Positions 35,047-43,638 are shown, counted from the first letter of the stretch. The stretch: 64,000 bases of DNA from CAJXMH01 sp040220135 (GCA_040220135.1 JAVJTT010000006.1:248001-312000); one strand, 5' to 3'. Notes: a model not told the origin generated them from the sequence alone. Program-made: numbers and translations.

Positions 35047-35067
35047 ATTAATTCATTTCTGAATTGA
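35047..35067. repeat. Inverted repeat, right copy (scoA side)
   Basis: Reverse-complement partner of 34594-34614, 18 of 21 positions matching. It starts 20 bp outside the four-helix-bundle start codon and ends 4 bp before the scoA stop codon. Confidence 0.75.
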
Positions 35068-35071
35068 TACA

Positions 35072-35767
35072 TTATTTCCTAACCGTTCTTTGCTCGATTC
35101 TTTTCTCGTAGTTTTTGCCTTCGAAAATGCGATGAACATAGATGCCCGGCGTGTGAATCTCATTTGGGTCTAATACACCTGGTTCTACTAATTCTTCAAC
35201 CTCTGCTATGGTTACTTTGCCGGCCATGGCCATTACTGGATTAAAATTTCTAGCGGTTGCTTTAAAGATCAAATTTCCTTTGGTATCGCCTTTCCATGCT
35301 TTTACAATAGAAAAGTCAGAAGTTAAACTCTCTTCTAAAATGTATTTTTTGCCATCGTATTCCCGTACTTCTTTTCCTTCTGCTATTTCTGTTCCATAAC
35401 CGCTTGGGGTAAAGAAGGCCGGTATTCCGGCACCGCCTGCTCTGCATTTTTCGGCCAAGGTTCCCTGGGGGGTTAATTCCACCTCAAGTTCTCCGCTTAG
35501 CATCTGACGTTCAAACTCATCGTTTTCTCCTACATAAGAAGAGATCATTTTCTTGATCTGGTGGTTTTTTAATAAAAATCCCAAGCCAAAGTCGTCTACC
35601 CCGGCATTGTTTGAAATGCAGGTTAGATCTTTGATTTCGGGCTTGTTGGCTAAAGCTTCTATACACTTTTCAGGAATGCCACAAAGGCCAAAACCTCCTA
35701 GCATTAAAGTCATTCCACTTTCTATGCCTTGAATGGCTTCTTCTGCATCTTTTACAACTTTATTCAT
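35072..35767 (-). CDS. scoA: 3-oxoacid CoA-transferase subunit A
   Basis: A 231-residue alpha subunit pairing with ScoB. Typical blocks: GMTLMLGGFGLCGIPEKCIE, LTCISNNAGVDDFGLGFLL, ELTPQGTLAEKCRAGGAGIP and AFFTPSGYGTEIAEGKEVRE. The length is normal and no residues appear to be missing. The gene begins 9 bp after the stop of the PBP1A gene, so it seems to be the tail of the holB-ricT-gldH-PBP1A operon; scoB follows beyond the four-helix-bundle cassette. Confidence 0.95.
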   Translation of the reverse strand: MNKVVKDAEEAIQGIESGMTLMLGGFGLCGIPEKCIEALANKPEIKDLTCISNNAGVDDFGLGFLLKNHQIKKMISSYVGENDEFERQMLSGELEVELTPQGTLAEKCRAGGAGIPAFFTPSGYGTEIAEGKEVREYDGKKYILEESLTSDFSIVKAWKGDTKGNLIFKATARNFNPVMAMAGKVTIAEVEELVEPGVLDPNEIHTPGIYVHRIFEGKNYEKRIEQRTVRK

Positions 35768-35776
35768 ATCTCTTGG

Positions 35777-38209
35777 CTATTGAAAATTTTCCTCGGTGTT
35801 CGAATCAAAGGTATTTTGTTTTTTATAAACTTCACAATCTAACTCAATACTTATTGGGTCTTCAGGTTTTTCAAAGTCTTCCGTTGAAATGTTAAGGGTT
35901 GAGTCAGCATAAACCTTTTTCATGTAATAAGCCCAAATGGGCAGTGCTGTATTGGCTCCTTGTCCATCAGTGGTTCTAGAAAAACGCACACTACGATCTT
36001 CCGCCCCTACCCAAACGCCGGTGACTAAATCTGGAGTAGCTCCTAAAAACCAACCATCAGAGTTTTCTTGGGTGGTTCCGGTTTTTCCTGCAACAGCATG
36101 CTTTATGCCGGCATAAGGTCTTTCTTCAGTGGGTGAAAAACGAATGCGAATTCCGGTGCCAGGAGCATGATCATCTAGGTCCTCATTATAATTATATGAG
36201 GTAACGCCTTCCAACAAATTTAGCATTACATACGCTTTTTCTTCACTTAAGGCTTCTCTGGTTTCAGGAACATATTGTTTAATAATGTTTCCTTCCTTGT
36301 CTTCAATTCGGCTTAAGAAAATAGGTTCTGTCCAAACCCCTTTATTGGCAAAAGTAGAGAAGGCTCCGGTCATTTCATAAACCGAAACATCAGCCACACC
36401 TAAAGCGAGTGATGGAACTGTATCTAGTTTTGAATTAATCCCCATGGTTCTAGCCATGTCAATGACTCTTTCCGGGCCAAATTGCTTCATCACCCAAGCG
36501 GTAATGGTATTCATAGAGTTGGCCAAACCATATTTGAGAGAGACGTTGTAGCCGTATTCATCCCCTTCATTGGTTGGCGTCCAGTCTTTTGGTAAACCAA
36601 ACTCACCCTTTTTGAAAGTATAGGGCACATTAGGCACCTCATAGCAGGGTGAAAAGCCTTCATCAATCGCCACTGAATAAACAAAGGGTTTAAAGGTAGA
36701 GCCTACCTGCCGCCGTCCTTGTCTCACATGGTCGTAGGCAAAATGATCGTAGTCAATACCGCCCACCCAAGCCTTGATGTAGCCGGTTTGTGGGTCCATG
36801 GACATTAAGCCGGCTTGTAAAAAGCTCTTGTAATAGCGAATGCTATCGAGGGGAGACATCAAGGTGTCAATTTCTCCTTTCCATGAAAAGACTTTCATCT
36901 TTCTTGGCCTGTTAAAGGCTGCATCTATGCTGTCTTTGGGGTGCACTTTGGTTTCGTGCCCACAATCGTCGGCTTTACAAAGCACATATTCACGACCCTC
37001 TTTTTCAGTCTCTTCCAAAAAGCGACCTCTTCGCCCACAATTGGCGCACTGCTTCCCACTCATGATCAAGTAGCGTTCACTTCTTCGCACAGCAGTATTC
37101 AGAATGCGATCTATTTCAGCTTTACTTACTCGCCAGTCAAAAGGTGCATTTTTCTTGCGTTTTAGATCCTTGAAAAAATCTTCTTGTAATTGATAGCTTA
37201 AATGCTCTTTCACCGCCCATTCTGCATACTCTTGCATTTTGTAGTTTAAGGTGGTATAGATCTTTAAACCATCTTTATAAATGTCGTAAGGTTCTCCTTC
37301 ATCGTTGGTAAGCAAATAATTGCCTTCTTCATCTTTTTCGTTGAAGATTTTCTTTAGCTCAGCGCGTAAAATTTCTCTAAAATAAGGGGCAATCCCCTCT
37401 TTGTGGTCTACTCGAGAGTATTCAAGTCCGAGGGGTAAATTTTTTAAGCTATCGTAGTCTGATTCGCTAATGAATTGATTTCTTTTCATTTGAAAAAGCA
37501 CAACATTTCTGCGGTCAAGTGTCTTTTCTTCAAAACGCAGTGGATTGTACAAAGAAGGGTTTTTTAGCATGCCCACTAGCATGGCCGCTTGCTCAATTTT
37601 TAAACTATCTGGATTACGATCAAAGTAAACATTGGCAGCCGATTTAACCCCAACCGCATTGTTAATGAAATCGAAACGATTGAAGTACATGGCTACAATT
37701 TCATTTTTGGTGTAACGCCTTTCTAATTGAGAAGCAATGACCCATTCTTGCATTTTTTGCTTAATTCGATCCCAAGTTGATTGAGGTTCATCTGAGAAAA
37801 GCATTTTAGCTAATTGTTGGGTAATGGTGCTTGCTCCTCCACTTTTCCCAAAGTTTAAAACCGCTCTGGCTAAACCTCTTAAGTCAATTCCTGAGTGCTC
37901 GTAGTAACGTTCATCTTCAGTAGCAACTAATGCGTTCACTAAGTTTGAGTCAAGGTCTTGGTAGCTAACGTTAACTCGATTCTGATAAAAGTATTTTCCT
38001 AAAATTTTGCCATCGGCCGTATAAACTTCGGTCGCCAAGTTACTTTTGGGGTTTTCCAATTGCTCAAAAGTGGGCAAGGGGTCAAAACCGGCCCAAGAGT
38101 TTGCGCCGGCATAAAGGAGCAAACAAAACAAACCAATGGGTAAAATAACGGCAGCCCAAAACAAGGCTACCCATTTCCCATAACTTCTTTTTTCGCTTTT
38201 TTTATTCAC
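35777..38209 (-). CDS. Class A penicillin-binding protein (PBP1A type) with a Cys4 insertion
   Basis: An 810-residue bifunctional peptidoglycan synthase with one N-terminal TM (about 12-32). The glycosyltransferase domain shows the catalytic-Glu block TEDERYYEHSGID (about residue 96), GGASTITQQLAKML and RKQILE-type helices. The transpeptidase has STFK (about 503), SMN (about 566) and KTGTT (about 712). Between the domains, residues about 384-417 carry CANCGR then YVLCKADDCGHE: four cysteines spaced like a zinc ribbon, unusual for a periplasmic enzyme. It sits between gldH (8-bp overlap) and scoA. Confidence 0.95.
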   Translation of the reverse strand: MNKKSEKRSYGKWVALFWAAVILPIGLFCLLLYAGANSWAGFDPLPTFEQLENPKSNLATEVYTADGKILGKYFYQNRVNVSYQDLDSNLVNALVATEDERYYEHSGIDLRGLARAVLNFGKSGGASTITQQLAKMLFSDEPQSTWDRIKQKMQEWVIASQLERRYTKNEIVAMYFNRFDFINNAVGVKSAANVYFDRNPDSLKIEQAAMLVGMLKNPSLYNPLRFEEKTLDRRNVVLFQMKRNQFISESDYDSLKNLPLGLEYSRVDHKEGIAPYFREILRAELKKIFNEKDEEGNYLLTNDEGEPYDIYKDGLKIYTTLNYKMQEYAEWAVKEHLSYQLQEDFFKDLKRKKNAPFDWRVSKAEIDRILNTAVRRSERYLIMSGKQCANCGRRGRFLEETEKEGREYVLCKADDCGHETKVHPKDSIDAAFNRPRKMKVFSWKGEIDTLMSPLDSIRYYKSFLQAGLMSMDPQTGYIKAWVGGIDYDHFAYDHVRQGRRQVGSTFKPFVYSVAIDEGFSPCYEVPNVPYTFKKGEFGLPKDWTPTNEGDEYGYNVSLKYGLANSMNTITAWVMKQFGPERVIDMARTMGINSKLDTVPSLALGVADVSVYEMTGAFSTFANKGVWTEPIFLSRIEDKEGNIIKQYVPETREALSEEKAYVMLNLLEGVTSYNYNEDLDDHAPGTGIRIRFSPTEERPYAGIKHAVAGKTGTTQENSDGWFLGATPDLVTGVWVGAEDRSVRFSRTTDGQGANTALPIWAYYMKKVYADSTLNISTEDFEKPEDPISIELDCEVYKKQNTFDSNTEENFQ

Positions 38210-38687
38210 TTTCTACTTTTTCTATTCTAATTCCGATATCAGTAACGTAAGGTAGCTCTTTTTCGCGCATGGCTTGCTCAATTTCAAAATGATACTCGCC
38301 ACTGTCAGGAAAAATAATCTGCTCCTTAAAGCGAAATTGGTAGTCATATAAATCACCAATTCCCTTTCCCATCCACCTTCCTTGTGGGCTAGCCAACAAC
38401 ATTTGAGCAGTATCTAAGGCCACTTTGCCAGAAGGACTTTCTGTTCTGGTAAACAAATATAAGTTCCGATAAGGGTACTTGCCTGAGTGTCTGAAATTTA
38501 AATAGAAATTGTACGCAAGACCTGTTTCTTCGATTTGAAAGGCAAATTTGGCTTTTTCATTCCGATCCCAAACCGCATCTTCGATGTTGAGGTTTTCTTC
38601 AAAAACTAAATTAGAATCACAGGCCCAAGCAGAAAAGCAGATCAGTAAAAGCAAAAAATAGGAGGATGGATTTTTCACTTTAAACAC
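38202..38687 (-). CDS. gldH: Gliding motility lipoprotein GldH
   Basis: A 161-residue lipoprotein with lipobox SAWAC (Cys23). The mature protein shows the GldH pattern: FEENLNIEDAVWDRNEKAKF, NFYLNFRHSGKYPYRNLYLF, RWMGKGIGDLYDYQFRFKE and FPDSGEYHFEIEQAMRE. GldH is needed for gliding in Flavobacterium johnsoniae and is also widespread in non-gliding Bacteroidota. It overlaps the ricT stop by 1 bp and the PBP1A start by 8 bp, so the three are translationally coupled. Confidence 0.94.
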   Translation of the reverse strand: MFKVKNPSSYFLLLLICFSAWACDSNLVFEENLNIEDAVWDRNEKAKFAFQIEETGLAYNFYLNFRHSGKYPYRNLYLFTRTESPSGKVALDTAQMLLASPQGRWMGKGIGDLYDYQFRFKEQIIFPDSGEYHFEIEQAMREKELPYVTDIGIRIEKVESE

Positions 38688-39874
38688 TATTTTTTGTTGG
38701 AGGGTTTATTTTGATTGGGCTTGCGATTCCCTTGCCCCTTTCGTTTATTTCTCCTTTTATTTCTGCGTTTCCCTTTTCCCTTTCCTTTATTATCAAAGCG
38801 AGTTAAGCTATCTTGCCCAACCACATTGGCATATTCTGGAGTAGTCTCCACAAATATGTTGGCGTAATCTTTTAAGTCTTCTACTTTGTCACCTTTTTTA
38901 TTGGCCTCCAACACTTCTTTTACCCGATCTACGTGTAGCTCTATGAATTCATTGGGCTTGTCGAAATAAGAATACCACATTTTATGACCAAAAATGTCCA
39001 TCTTTTGGAAGAAGGCATCGCCTTTTTGGGTTTTGAGTTTTTTCTTGGTGTCTGGGAAAGCTTTCAGCTCATCTAAATACACATCAAGTTCATAGTTCAG
39101 GCAGCACTTTAATTTTCCACATTGGCCCGCAAGTTTGCTAGGGTTTAAGGAAAGTTGCTGGTAACGAGCCGCTGAAGTTGAAACAGATCGAAAATCGGTT
39201 AGCCAAGTGGAACAGCAGAGCTCTCTTCCACAAGAGCCGATTCCGCCTAAACGTCCGGCTTCTTGTCGCATACCAATTTGTTTCATCTCAATGCGCACTT
39301 TGAAGGCATCGGCCAAACGACGAATTAGCATTCTAAAATCAACACGTTCTTCTGCAGTGTAATAAAAAGTGGCCTTGCTTAGATCGGCTTGATACTCGAC
39401 GTCTGAAATCTTCATTTTTAGCCCCAATTCGTTGGCGATTTCACGAGACTTTAGCATAACATCAGCTTCCTTAGCTCTACCGCTCTGCCAATCTTCAAGG
39501 TCTTTTTCGTTGGCTTTACGATAAACTTTTTTCAGGTCTTTGGTATGGTGAAAAACACCTTTTTTTTGCATTTGCAATTTTACCAATTCACCCGAAAGGC
39601 AAACCATGCCTACATCGTGTCCGCTTTCTGCTTCTACGGCAACAGCATCACCATCGTGTAAAGTAAATTCAGTATCGTTTATGTAGAAGTTCTTACGGCC
39701 ATTTTTAAACCGAATTTCTACGTAATTAGGGGTGTCATCATTCCCGGGCATCTCCATGTTCGAGAGCCAGTTGAAAACTGTTAGTTTGTTACAGCCCCCG
39801 TTCCCACAACTTCCGTTGCTGCGGCAACCGGCTGGGCTTCCATCCCCGTTGTTCGTGCAGCTTGCACAGCCCAT
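38687..39874 (-). CDS. ricT: PSP1/RicT-family regulatory protein with Cys-rich N terminus and basic tail
   Basis: A 395-residue cytoplasmic protein. The PSP1 domain spans about 50-300 and contains GSCGRELCCSTWL and QCGKLKCCLNYELD, the cysteine-rich blocks of RicT (YaaT). In Bacillus this protein is part of an iron-sulfur complex affecting RNA processing and development. Here an N-terminal extension carries five cysteines within residues 3-28 (CASC, GCRS, SCGNGGC). The C-terminal 40 residues are strongly basic (GKGKRRNKRRNKRKGQ), which could bind RNA. It lies between holB (62-bp gap) and gldH, a conserved Bacteroidota order. Confidence 0.92.
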   Translation of the reverse strand: MGCASCTNNGDGSPAGCRSNGSCGNGGCNKLTVFNWLSNMEMPGNDDTPNYVEIRFKNGRKNFYINDTEFTLHDGDAVAVEAESGHDVGMVCLSGELVKLQMQKKGVFHHTKDLKKVYRKANEKDLEDWQSGRAKEADVMLKSREIANELGLKMKISDVEYQADLSKATFYYTAEERVDFRMLIRRLADAFKVRIEMKQIGMRQEAGRLGGIGSCGRELCCSTWLTDFRSVSTSAARYQQLSLNPSKLAGQCGKLKCCLNYELDVYLDELKAFPDTKKKLKTQKGDAFFQKMDIFGHKMWYSYFDKPNEFIELHVDRVKEVLEANKKGDKVEDLKDYANIFVETTPEYANVVGQDSLTRFDNKGKGKGKRRNKRRNKRKGQGNRKPNQNKPSNKK

Positions 39875-39936
39875 AAGCGGTATATCTTTGGCGGCATCTA
39901 GTGCCGATCTAGTTTAACAATTGCTTTTAAAAAAGC

Positions 39937-41094
39937 TTAGCTCGCAAATGTACGTTTTTTGATGCGTAACAAATTGGCAAACTTCATCGACATGTCCATG
40001 AAAACAATCTTAGCATAGGCGTTTCTGCCAATGTGTTGGTGTGCTGTATTTAGTACTTCAGTAATGGCTAAAATATTATCACCGTGTATGAAGGGAGCAA
40101 ATTTTTGCAGAAAGTCGTCTTCTTCTCCAAAGTAGCGCTGTAATTTGTTTTCGGTATAATGCCGTAGAATGCTTTCACGCATCAGGTTTATGGCGTATTC
40201 TAAAAATCTTTTTTGTCCTTCTCGGCCCAATGAAGCTTGACTTATTTGTTCCACCCATTTATACATGGCTTGTATGTCGGCTTTGTAACAGGCTCTCATC
40301 CAGTCTTTGAAAAGTTCAAAAAAGTGCTCTTCTTCCGCTGATTTGTGCAAATGAAACAGCGCATAATGCAAATCCCCATCGGCAAGTTGTGCTATTTGTT
40401 CTGCCTGATCTTTAGTCGAACCGGCGGCTAATTCTAAATGGTTCTGAATTTCCACTTCCGAAAGAGGGGGAATACTCATGTTTTGAGTACGGGAAGTAAT
40501 GGTGGTAAGCAGATTTTCCGCATTTTCAGCTACTAATATGATTAAAGTCTTGGGACTTGGTTCCTCAATTAACTTTAGCAGCTTATTAGCCGCCTCCATG
40601 TTCATTCTTTCCGGTTTCCAAATAATCAAAAATTTATATTCGGATTCGTAAGGTTTTAAGTTTAACTTTTTTATAATGGATTGACTTTCATAAACATTAA
40701 TTAAACTTTGTTTATTTGATATGTCAATTTTTTGATGCCAATCGTTTAAGCTCAAATAGGGGTTTTCCAAAACCGCTTCTCTCCATTCCTGACTAAAGTC
40801 ATCTGCCGAAGTTTCTTTGTGTTTTACCTTGTCGTTTTTGTTGTAAGGAAAAGAAAAGTGAAGATCCGGATGAATGAGCTTTTGAAACTTAACACATGAA
40901 GAACATTCTCCGCAGGAATCTAATGGACTTCGATTTTTACAACTGATGTATTGGGCATAGGCAATGGCAAGTGCCAATCCACCAAAACCAAACTTTCCGC
41001 TAAATAACTGAGCATGGCTAACTCTTCCGGCATGCACCGTTTCTCTCAGTTTTTCTTTGCTTTTTTCTTGTCCTAAAATTTCGGCAAATCGCAT
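39937..41094 (-). CDS. holB: DNA polymerase III subunit delta'
   Basis: A 385-residue clamp-loader subunit of the AAA+ fold. Blocks: RFAEILGQEKSKEKLRETV, the family's imperfect P-loop FSGKFGFGGLALAIAY, the zinc-binding CKNRSPLDSCGECSSC (four cysteines, as in delta'), FLIIWKPERMNMEAANKLLKLIEEPS and TTITSRTQ. The ATP site looks degenerate, as normal for delta', which does not hydrolyse ATP. A TACCTTTG box lies 5 bp upstream of the ATG. It heads the operon running to scoB. Confidence 0.93.
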   Translation of the reverse strand: MRFAEILGQEKSKEKLRETVHAGRVSHAQLFSGKFGFGGLALAIAYAQYISCKNRSPLDSCGECSSCVKFQKLIHPDLHFSFPYNKNDKVKHKETSADDFSQEWREAVLENPYLSLNDWHQKIDISNKQSLINVYESQSIIKKLNLKPYESEYKFLIIWKPERMNMEAANKLLKLIEEPSPKTLIILVAENAENLLTTITSRTQNMSIPPLSEVEIQNHLELAAGSTKDQAEQIAQLADGDLHYALFHLHKSAEEEHFFELFKDWMRACYKADIQAMYKWVEQISQASLGREGQKRFLEYAINLMRESILRHYTENKLQRYFGEEDDFLQKFAPFIHGDNILAITEVLNTAHQHIGRNAYAKIVFMDMSMKFANLLRIKKRTFAS

Positions 41095-41098
41095 GCTT

Positions 41099-41106
41099 CA
41101 AAGGTA
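41099..41106 (-). promoter_or_regulatory. Candidate -7 box (TACCTTTG) for holB, near-leaderless
   Basis: Exact TAnnTTTG match on the reverse strand, ending 4 bp before the holB ATG. If used, the transcript would start close to the start codon. No TTG is found at the right spacing. Confidence 0.35.
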
Positions 41107-41154
41107 ATTGAAAAACATTGTTTCGACTGTCTTTAAATATCCTTTAAGAGTATC

Positions 41155-41162
41155 TATTTTTG
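41155..41162 (+). promoter_or_regulatory. Candidate -7 box (TATTTTTG) for pgk
   Basis: Exact match to TAnnTTTG, 22 bp before the pgk ATG, with a purine-rich GGAAAG close to the start. The -33 element is only partial (CTTTAAA near 41131). Confidence 0.5.
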
Positions 41163-41184
41163 CCAACCAATCAAGCCGGAAAGC

Positions 41185-42375
41185 ATGAAAAAAATCAACG
41201 AATACAATTTTAAATCCAAGCGAGTCTTAGTTCGTCTAGACTTGAATGTTCCTTTAAATGAGAATTTTGAGGTAACAGACACAACGCGAATCGATGCTGC
41301 CATTCCAACCATACAAAAGATTATAAACGATGGGGGAGCAGCTATTTTAATGTCGCACTTAGGAAGACCAAAAGGCGAGCGCAATGGAAAGTTTTCTTTG
41401 AAACATATTGTGAATGCTTTGTCGCAGAAACTGGGCACTGAAGTAAAATTTGTGAACGATTGTATTGGCGAAGAAGTGCAGCAAACTGCGGCTAAGTTAG
41501 ATAGCGGGGAAGTGTTATTATTAGAAAACCTCCGATTTCACAAAGCAGAAACAGAGGGAGATGCCGGCTTTGCTAAAAAACTAGCGGACCTTGCTGAAGT
41601 TTATGTGAATGACGCTTTTGGAACGGCCCACCGTGCACATGCTTCAACCGCCATTGTAGCTTCATTTTTTGATGAGGAAAAGCTATTTGGCTACGTGATT
41701 GAAAAGGAGTTAGCCGCCGTTGAAAAAGTAGTGGAACAAAATGAGCGACCTTTTACCGCCATTATGGGAGGTGCAAAAATCTCGGATAAGATCATGTTGA
41801 TCGAAAAAATGCTCGATAAGGTTGACAATCTTATTATTGGCGGCGGAATGAGCTATACCTTTTTTAAAGCCATGGGCGGAAAGGTTGGGAATTCTTTGGT
41901 AGAAGAAGACAAGCTAAATTTAGCCCGTACCATTCTTGAGCTGGCCAAAGAAAAAGATGTTAAATTGAGCCTGCCGGTAGATTCTAAAATTGCAAGTGAG
42001 TTTAGCAATGAGGCAGACACGGATACAGCTGATAACATGCAAATTAAAAACGGTTACATGGGCTTAGACATTGGCCCCAAGGCCGTTGAAGATTTTTCAG
42101 AGATTATTGCCAAATCTAAAACCATCTTGTGGAATGGCCCAATGGGAGTTTTTGAAATGTCAAATTTCGAAACGGGTACCAAATCGGTTGCAGAAGCAAT
42201 TGTGCAAGCTACCAAAAATGGCGCCTACTCTTTAATTGGAGGTGGTGATTCTGCTGCAGCAGTTAACAAGTTTGGCTTTCAAGACCAAGTGAGTTACATT
42301 TCTACCGGCGGTGGAGCCTTATTGGAGTACTTAGAAGGAAAGACTTTGCCCGGTATCGCTGCGATACAAGACTAA
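41185..42375 (+). CDS. pgk: Phosphoglycerate kinase
   Basis: A 396-residue glycolytic enzyme converting 1,3-bisphosphoglycerate and ADP to 3-phosphoglycerate and ATP. Signature blocks: KRVLVRLDLNVPL (the family RVDFNVP site), LMSHLGRPKGER, LLLENLRFHKAE, VNDAFGTAHRAHAST, AIMGGAKISDKI, TILWNGPMGVFEM and the C-terminal nucleotide loop IGGGDSAAAV with YISTGGGALLEYLEG. Full length with no gaps. It converges with cvpA, overlapping by 4 bp. Confidence 0.97.
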   Translation: MKKINEYNFKSKRVLVRLDLNVPLNENFEVTDTTRIDAAIPTIQKIINDGGAAILMSHLGRPKGERNGKFSLKHIVNALSQKLGTEVKFVNDCIGEEVQQTAAKLDSGEVLLLENLRFHKAETEGDAGFAKKLADLAEVYVNDAFGTAHRAHASTAIVASFFDEEKLFGYVIEKELAAVEKVVEQNERPFTAIMGGAKISDKIMLIEKMLDKVDNLIIGGGMSYTFFKAMGGKVGNSLVEEDKLNLARTILELAKEKDVKLSLPVDSKIASEFSNEADTDTADNMQIKNGYMGLDIGPKAVEDFSEIIAKSKTILWNGPMGVFEMSNFETGTKSVAEAIVQATKNGAYSLIGGGDSAAAVNKFGFQDQVSYISTGGGALLEYLEGKTLPGIAAIQD

Positions 42376-42875
42376 TTGGTTGATTGAACATACTCTTCCC
42401 AAAGAGGCAAAAGGGGTTTACAAATCCATTGAACTGGTTCGTAAAGCAAAGAGCTTTCCATTTTTTCTGCAGCTACAAAATCAAATTGTTGGTTGGCAAT
42501 GGTAAAAAAGTAGAGCAAAACACTTAGTATAAGCGCATATTTCAATAAGCCAAAAAGTAAGCCTAAGATTCGATTAACTAAACCCAAAGCCACTGCTTTC
42601 AGCAGTTTATCTAGTAGTTTGGCTAGCATAAAGACCACGATAACAATAAGTACAAAAGTGGTAATGAAAGCCGTCAGGCTAAGCCATTTTTCGTCGAGCT
42701 CAAAGTTTTGGCTCAGGTAGGCTGCGGTATAAGTTGAAAACTTCATGGTGCCGTAAATGCCAAGAGCTAAGGCTACAAATGAGGCTAATTCTAGGATTAA
42801 ACCTTTTTTAAAGCCCATGTATGCGCCCCAAATAAGCGGAATGGCAATAACGATATCCAGGTAATTCAAATCCAT
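42372..42875 (-). CDS. CvpA family membrane protein
   Basis: A 167-residue protein with four hydrophobic helices, beginning MDLNYLDIVIAIPLIWGAYMG and with a KKGLILELASFVALALGIYG block typical of CvpA. In Escherichia coli CvpA is linked to colicin V export and envelope stress; the role in Bacteroidota is not defined. Its last codons overlap the end of pgk by 4 bp on the opposite strand. Confidence 0.88.
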   Translation of the reverse strand: MDLNYLDIVIAIPLIWGAYMGFKKGLILELASFVALALGIYGTMKFSTYTAAYLSQNFELDEKWLSLTAFITTFVLIVIVVFMLAKLLDKLLKAVALGLVNRILGLLFGLLKYALILSVLLYFFTIANQQFDFVAAEKMESSLLYEPVQWICKPLLPLWEEYVQSTN

Positions 42876-42908
42876 GAGCCTGCTAAACTATAATTAATTT
42901 TGTTTTCT

Positions 42909-43277
42909 ATGGAGATAGAGTTTCAGAAAAAATGGGATGACTTATTACGTTTATTAAATAAGCGTTTTGAGCAAGATATGGATACACAGGCCATTTTGTT
43001 TTTAATAGGCCTGCAAGAGCTGGGTTTAACAGTTGAAAAACTAAGCAAAGATCAGAAGTTGGATGTGATGCACATTGCCGTTTGCACCTTGTTAGAACCT
43101 TATGGTTTTTACGAGTATGAAGGAAGAGATCGAGATGATTGGCCGCATTGGAAGACCTTAAAAAAATTGCCCCGCTTAAATCAGCTAGAACAAGAGGGTT
43201 TAATTAAAAAGAGTATTGTGGAGTATTTTGAAGAGCGATCTATTTTACCTCAAGAAGCTAAGGAAGGGTACGAATAA
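42909..43277 (+). CDS. Conserved hypothetical protein
   Basis: A 122-residue acidic soluble protein, starting at the ATG giving MEIEFQKKWDDLLRLL. It is helical in the first half (FLIGLQELGLTVEKLSKDQKLDVMHIAVC), followed by an aromatic-rich YGFYEYEGRDRDDWPHW block. It resembles a small unannotated family in Bacteroidota, usually near core genes. No catalytic motif is apparent. Its 3' end overlaps the convergent lipoprotein gene by 20 bp. Confidence 0.72.
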   Translation: MEIEFQKKWDDLLRLLNKRFEQDMDTQAILFLIGLQELGLTVEKLSKDQKLDVMHIAVCTLLEPYGFYEYEGRDRDDWPHWKTLKKLPRLNQLEQEGLIKKSIVEYFEERSILPQEAKEGYE

Positions 43278-43638
43278 CTAGTTTTTTTTCGATCAAGTTA
43301 TCGTCGTCAATACTTCTTTCGGTTTCTAACAACACACTGGTAGAATCTTCTTTTACAGTAGAGTTTTGGTTTTTGTAAAGTGCAACGTCAACCAAAACAG
43401 TGTTGTCAAACTTAAAGGTCACATTTCCGAATCCGTCGGTAAAGGCCGAGTCGACCACATTTTCATTTAAAATGCCCCCTTCAGCGCCATCAACAGATAC
43501 CTCTACCCATGCTCTTGGAATACGATTATTAAGATCGTCTACCACCGTTACTAATAAGCTAGGAGGAACATCCTTCTTACAAGCATAAAAGGTAGAGAGC
43601 AACACCAAGGAAAGCAATACTAGCCTCATTTTTTTCAT
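43258..43638 (-). CDS. Small lipoprotein with Ig-like/carboxypeptidase-regulatory-like domain
   Basis: A 126-residue lipoprotein, start ATG at 43638 (MKKMRLVLLSLVLL), lipobox FYAC with Cys20 followed by KKD. The mature part is a single beta-sandwich: LLVTVVDDLNNRIPRAWVEV, VDSAFTDGFGNVTFKF and LYKNQNSTVKED, a pattern of peptidase-regulatory-like domains. Function unknown. It is divergent from the cyclophilin gene by 48 bp and overlaps the previous gene convergently by 20 bp. Confidence 0.75.
   Translation of the reverse strand: MKKMRLVLLSLVLLSTFYACKKDVPPSLLVTVVDDLNNRIPRAWVEVSVDGAEGGILNENVVDSAFTDGFGNVTFKFDNTVLVDVALYKNQNSTVKEDSTSVLLETERSIDDDNLIEKKLVIRTLP

Larger units (their letters stand above)
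34594..35067 (-). mobile_element. Putative four-helix-bundle (IVP-type) cassette bounded by 21-bp inverted repeats
   Basis: The unit lies exactly between scoA and scoB, which are normally adjacent. It consists of one small gene and two 21-bp terminal inverted repeats at 34594-34614 and 35047-35067 that match at 18 of 21 positions (shared core AGAAATGAA). The right repeat begins 5 bp after the scoA stop, and the left one ends 23 bp before the scoB start. Related four-helix-bundle genes are known as intervening sequences in rRNA genes and as orphan genes. No transposase or clear target duplication is seen, so mobility would need help from elsewhere. Confidence 0.55.
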
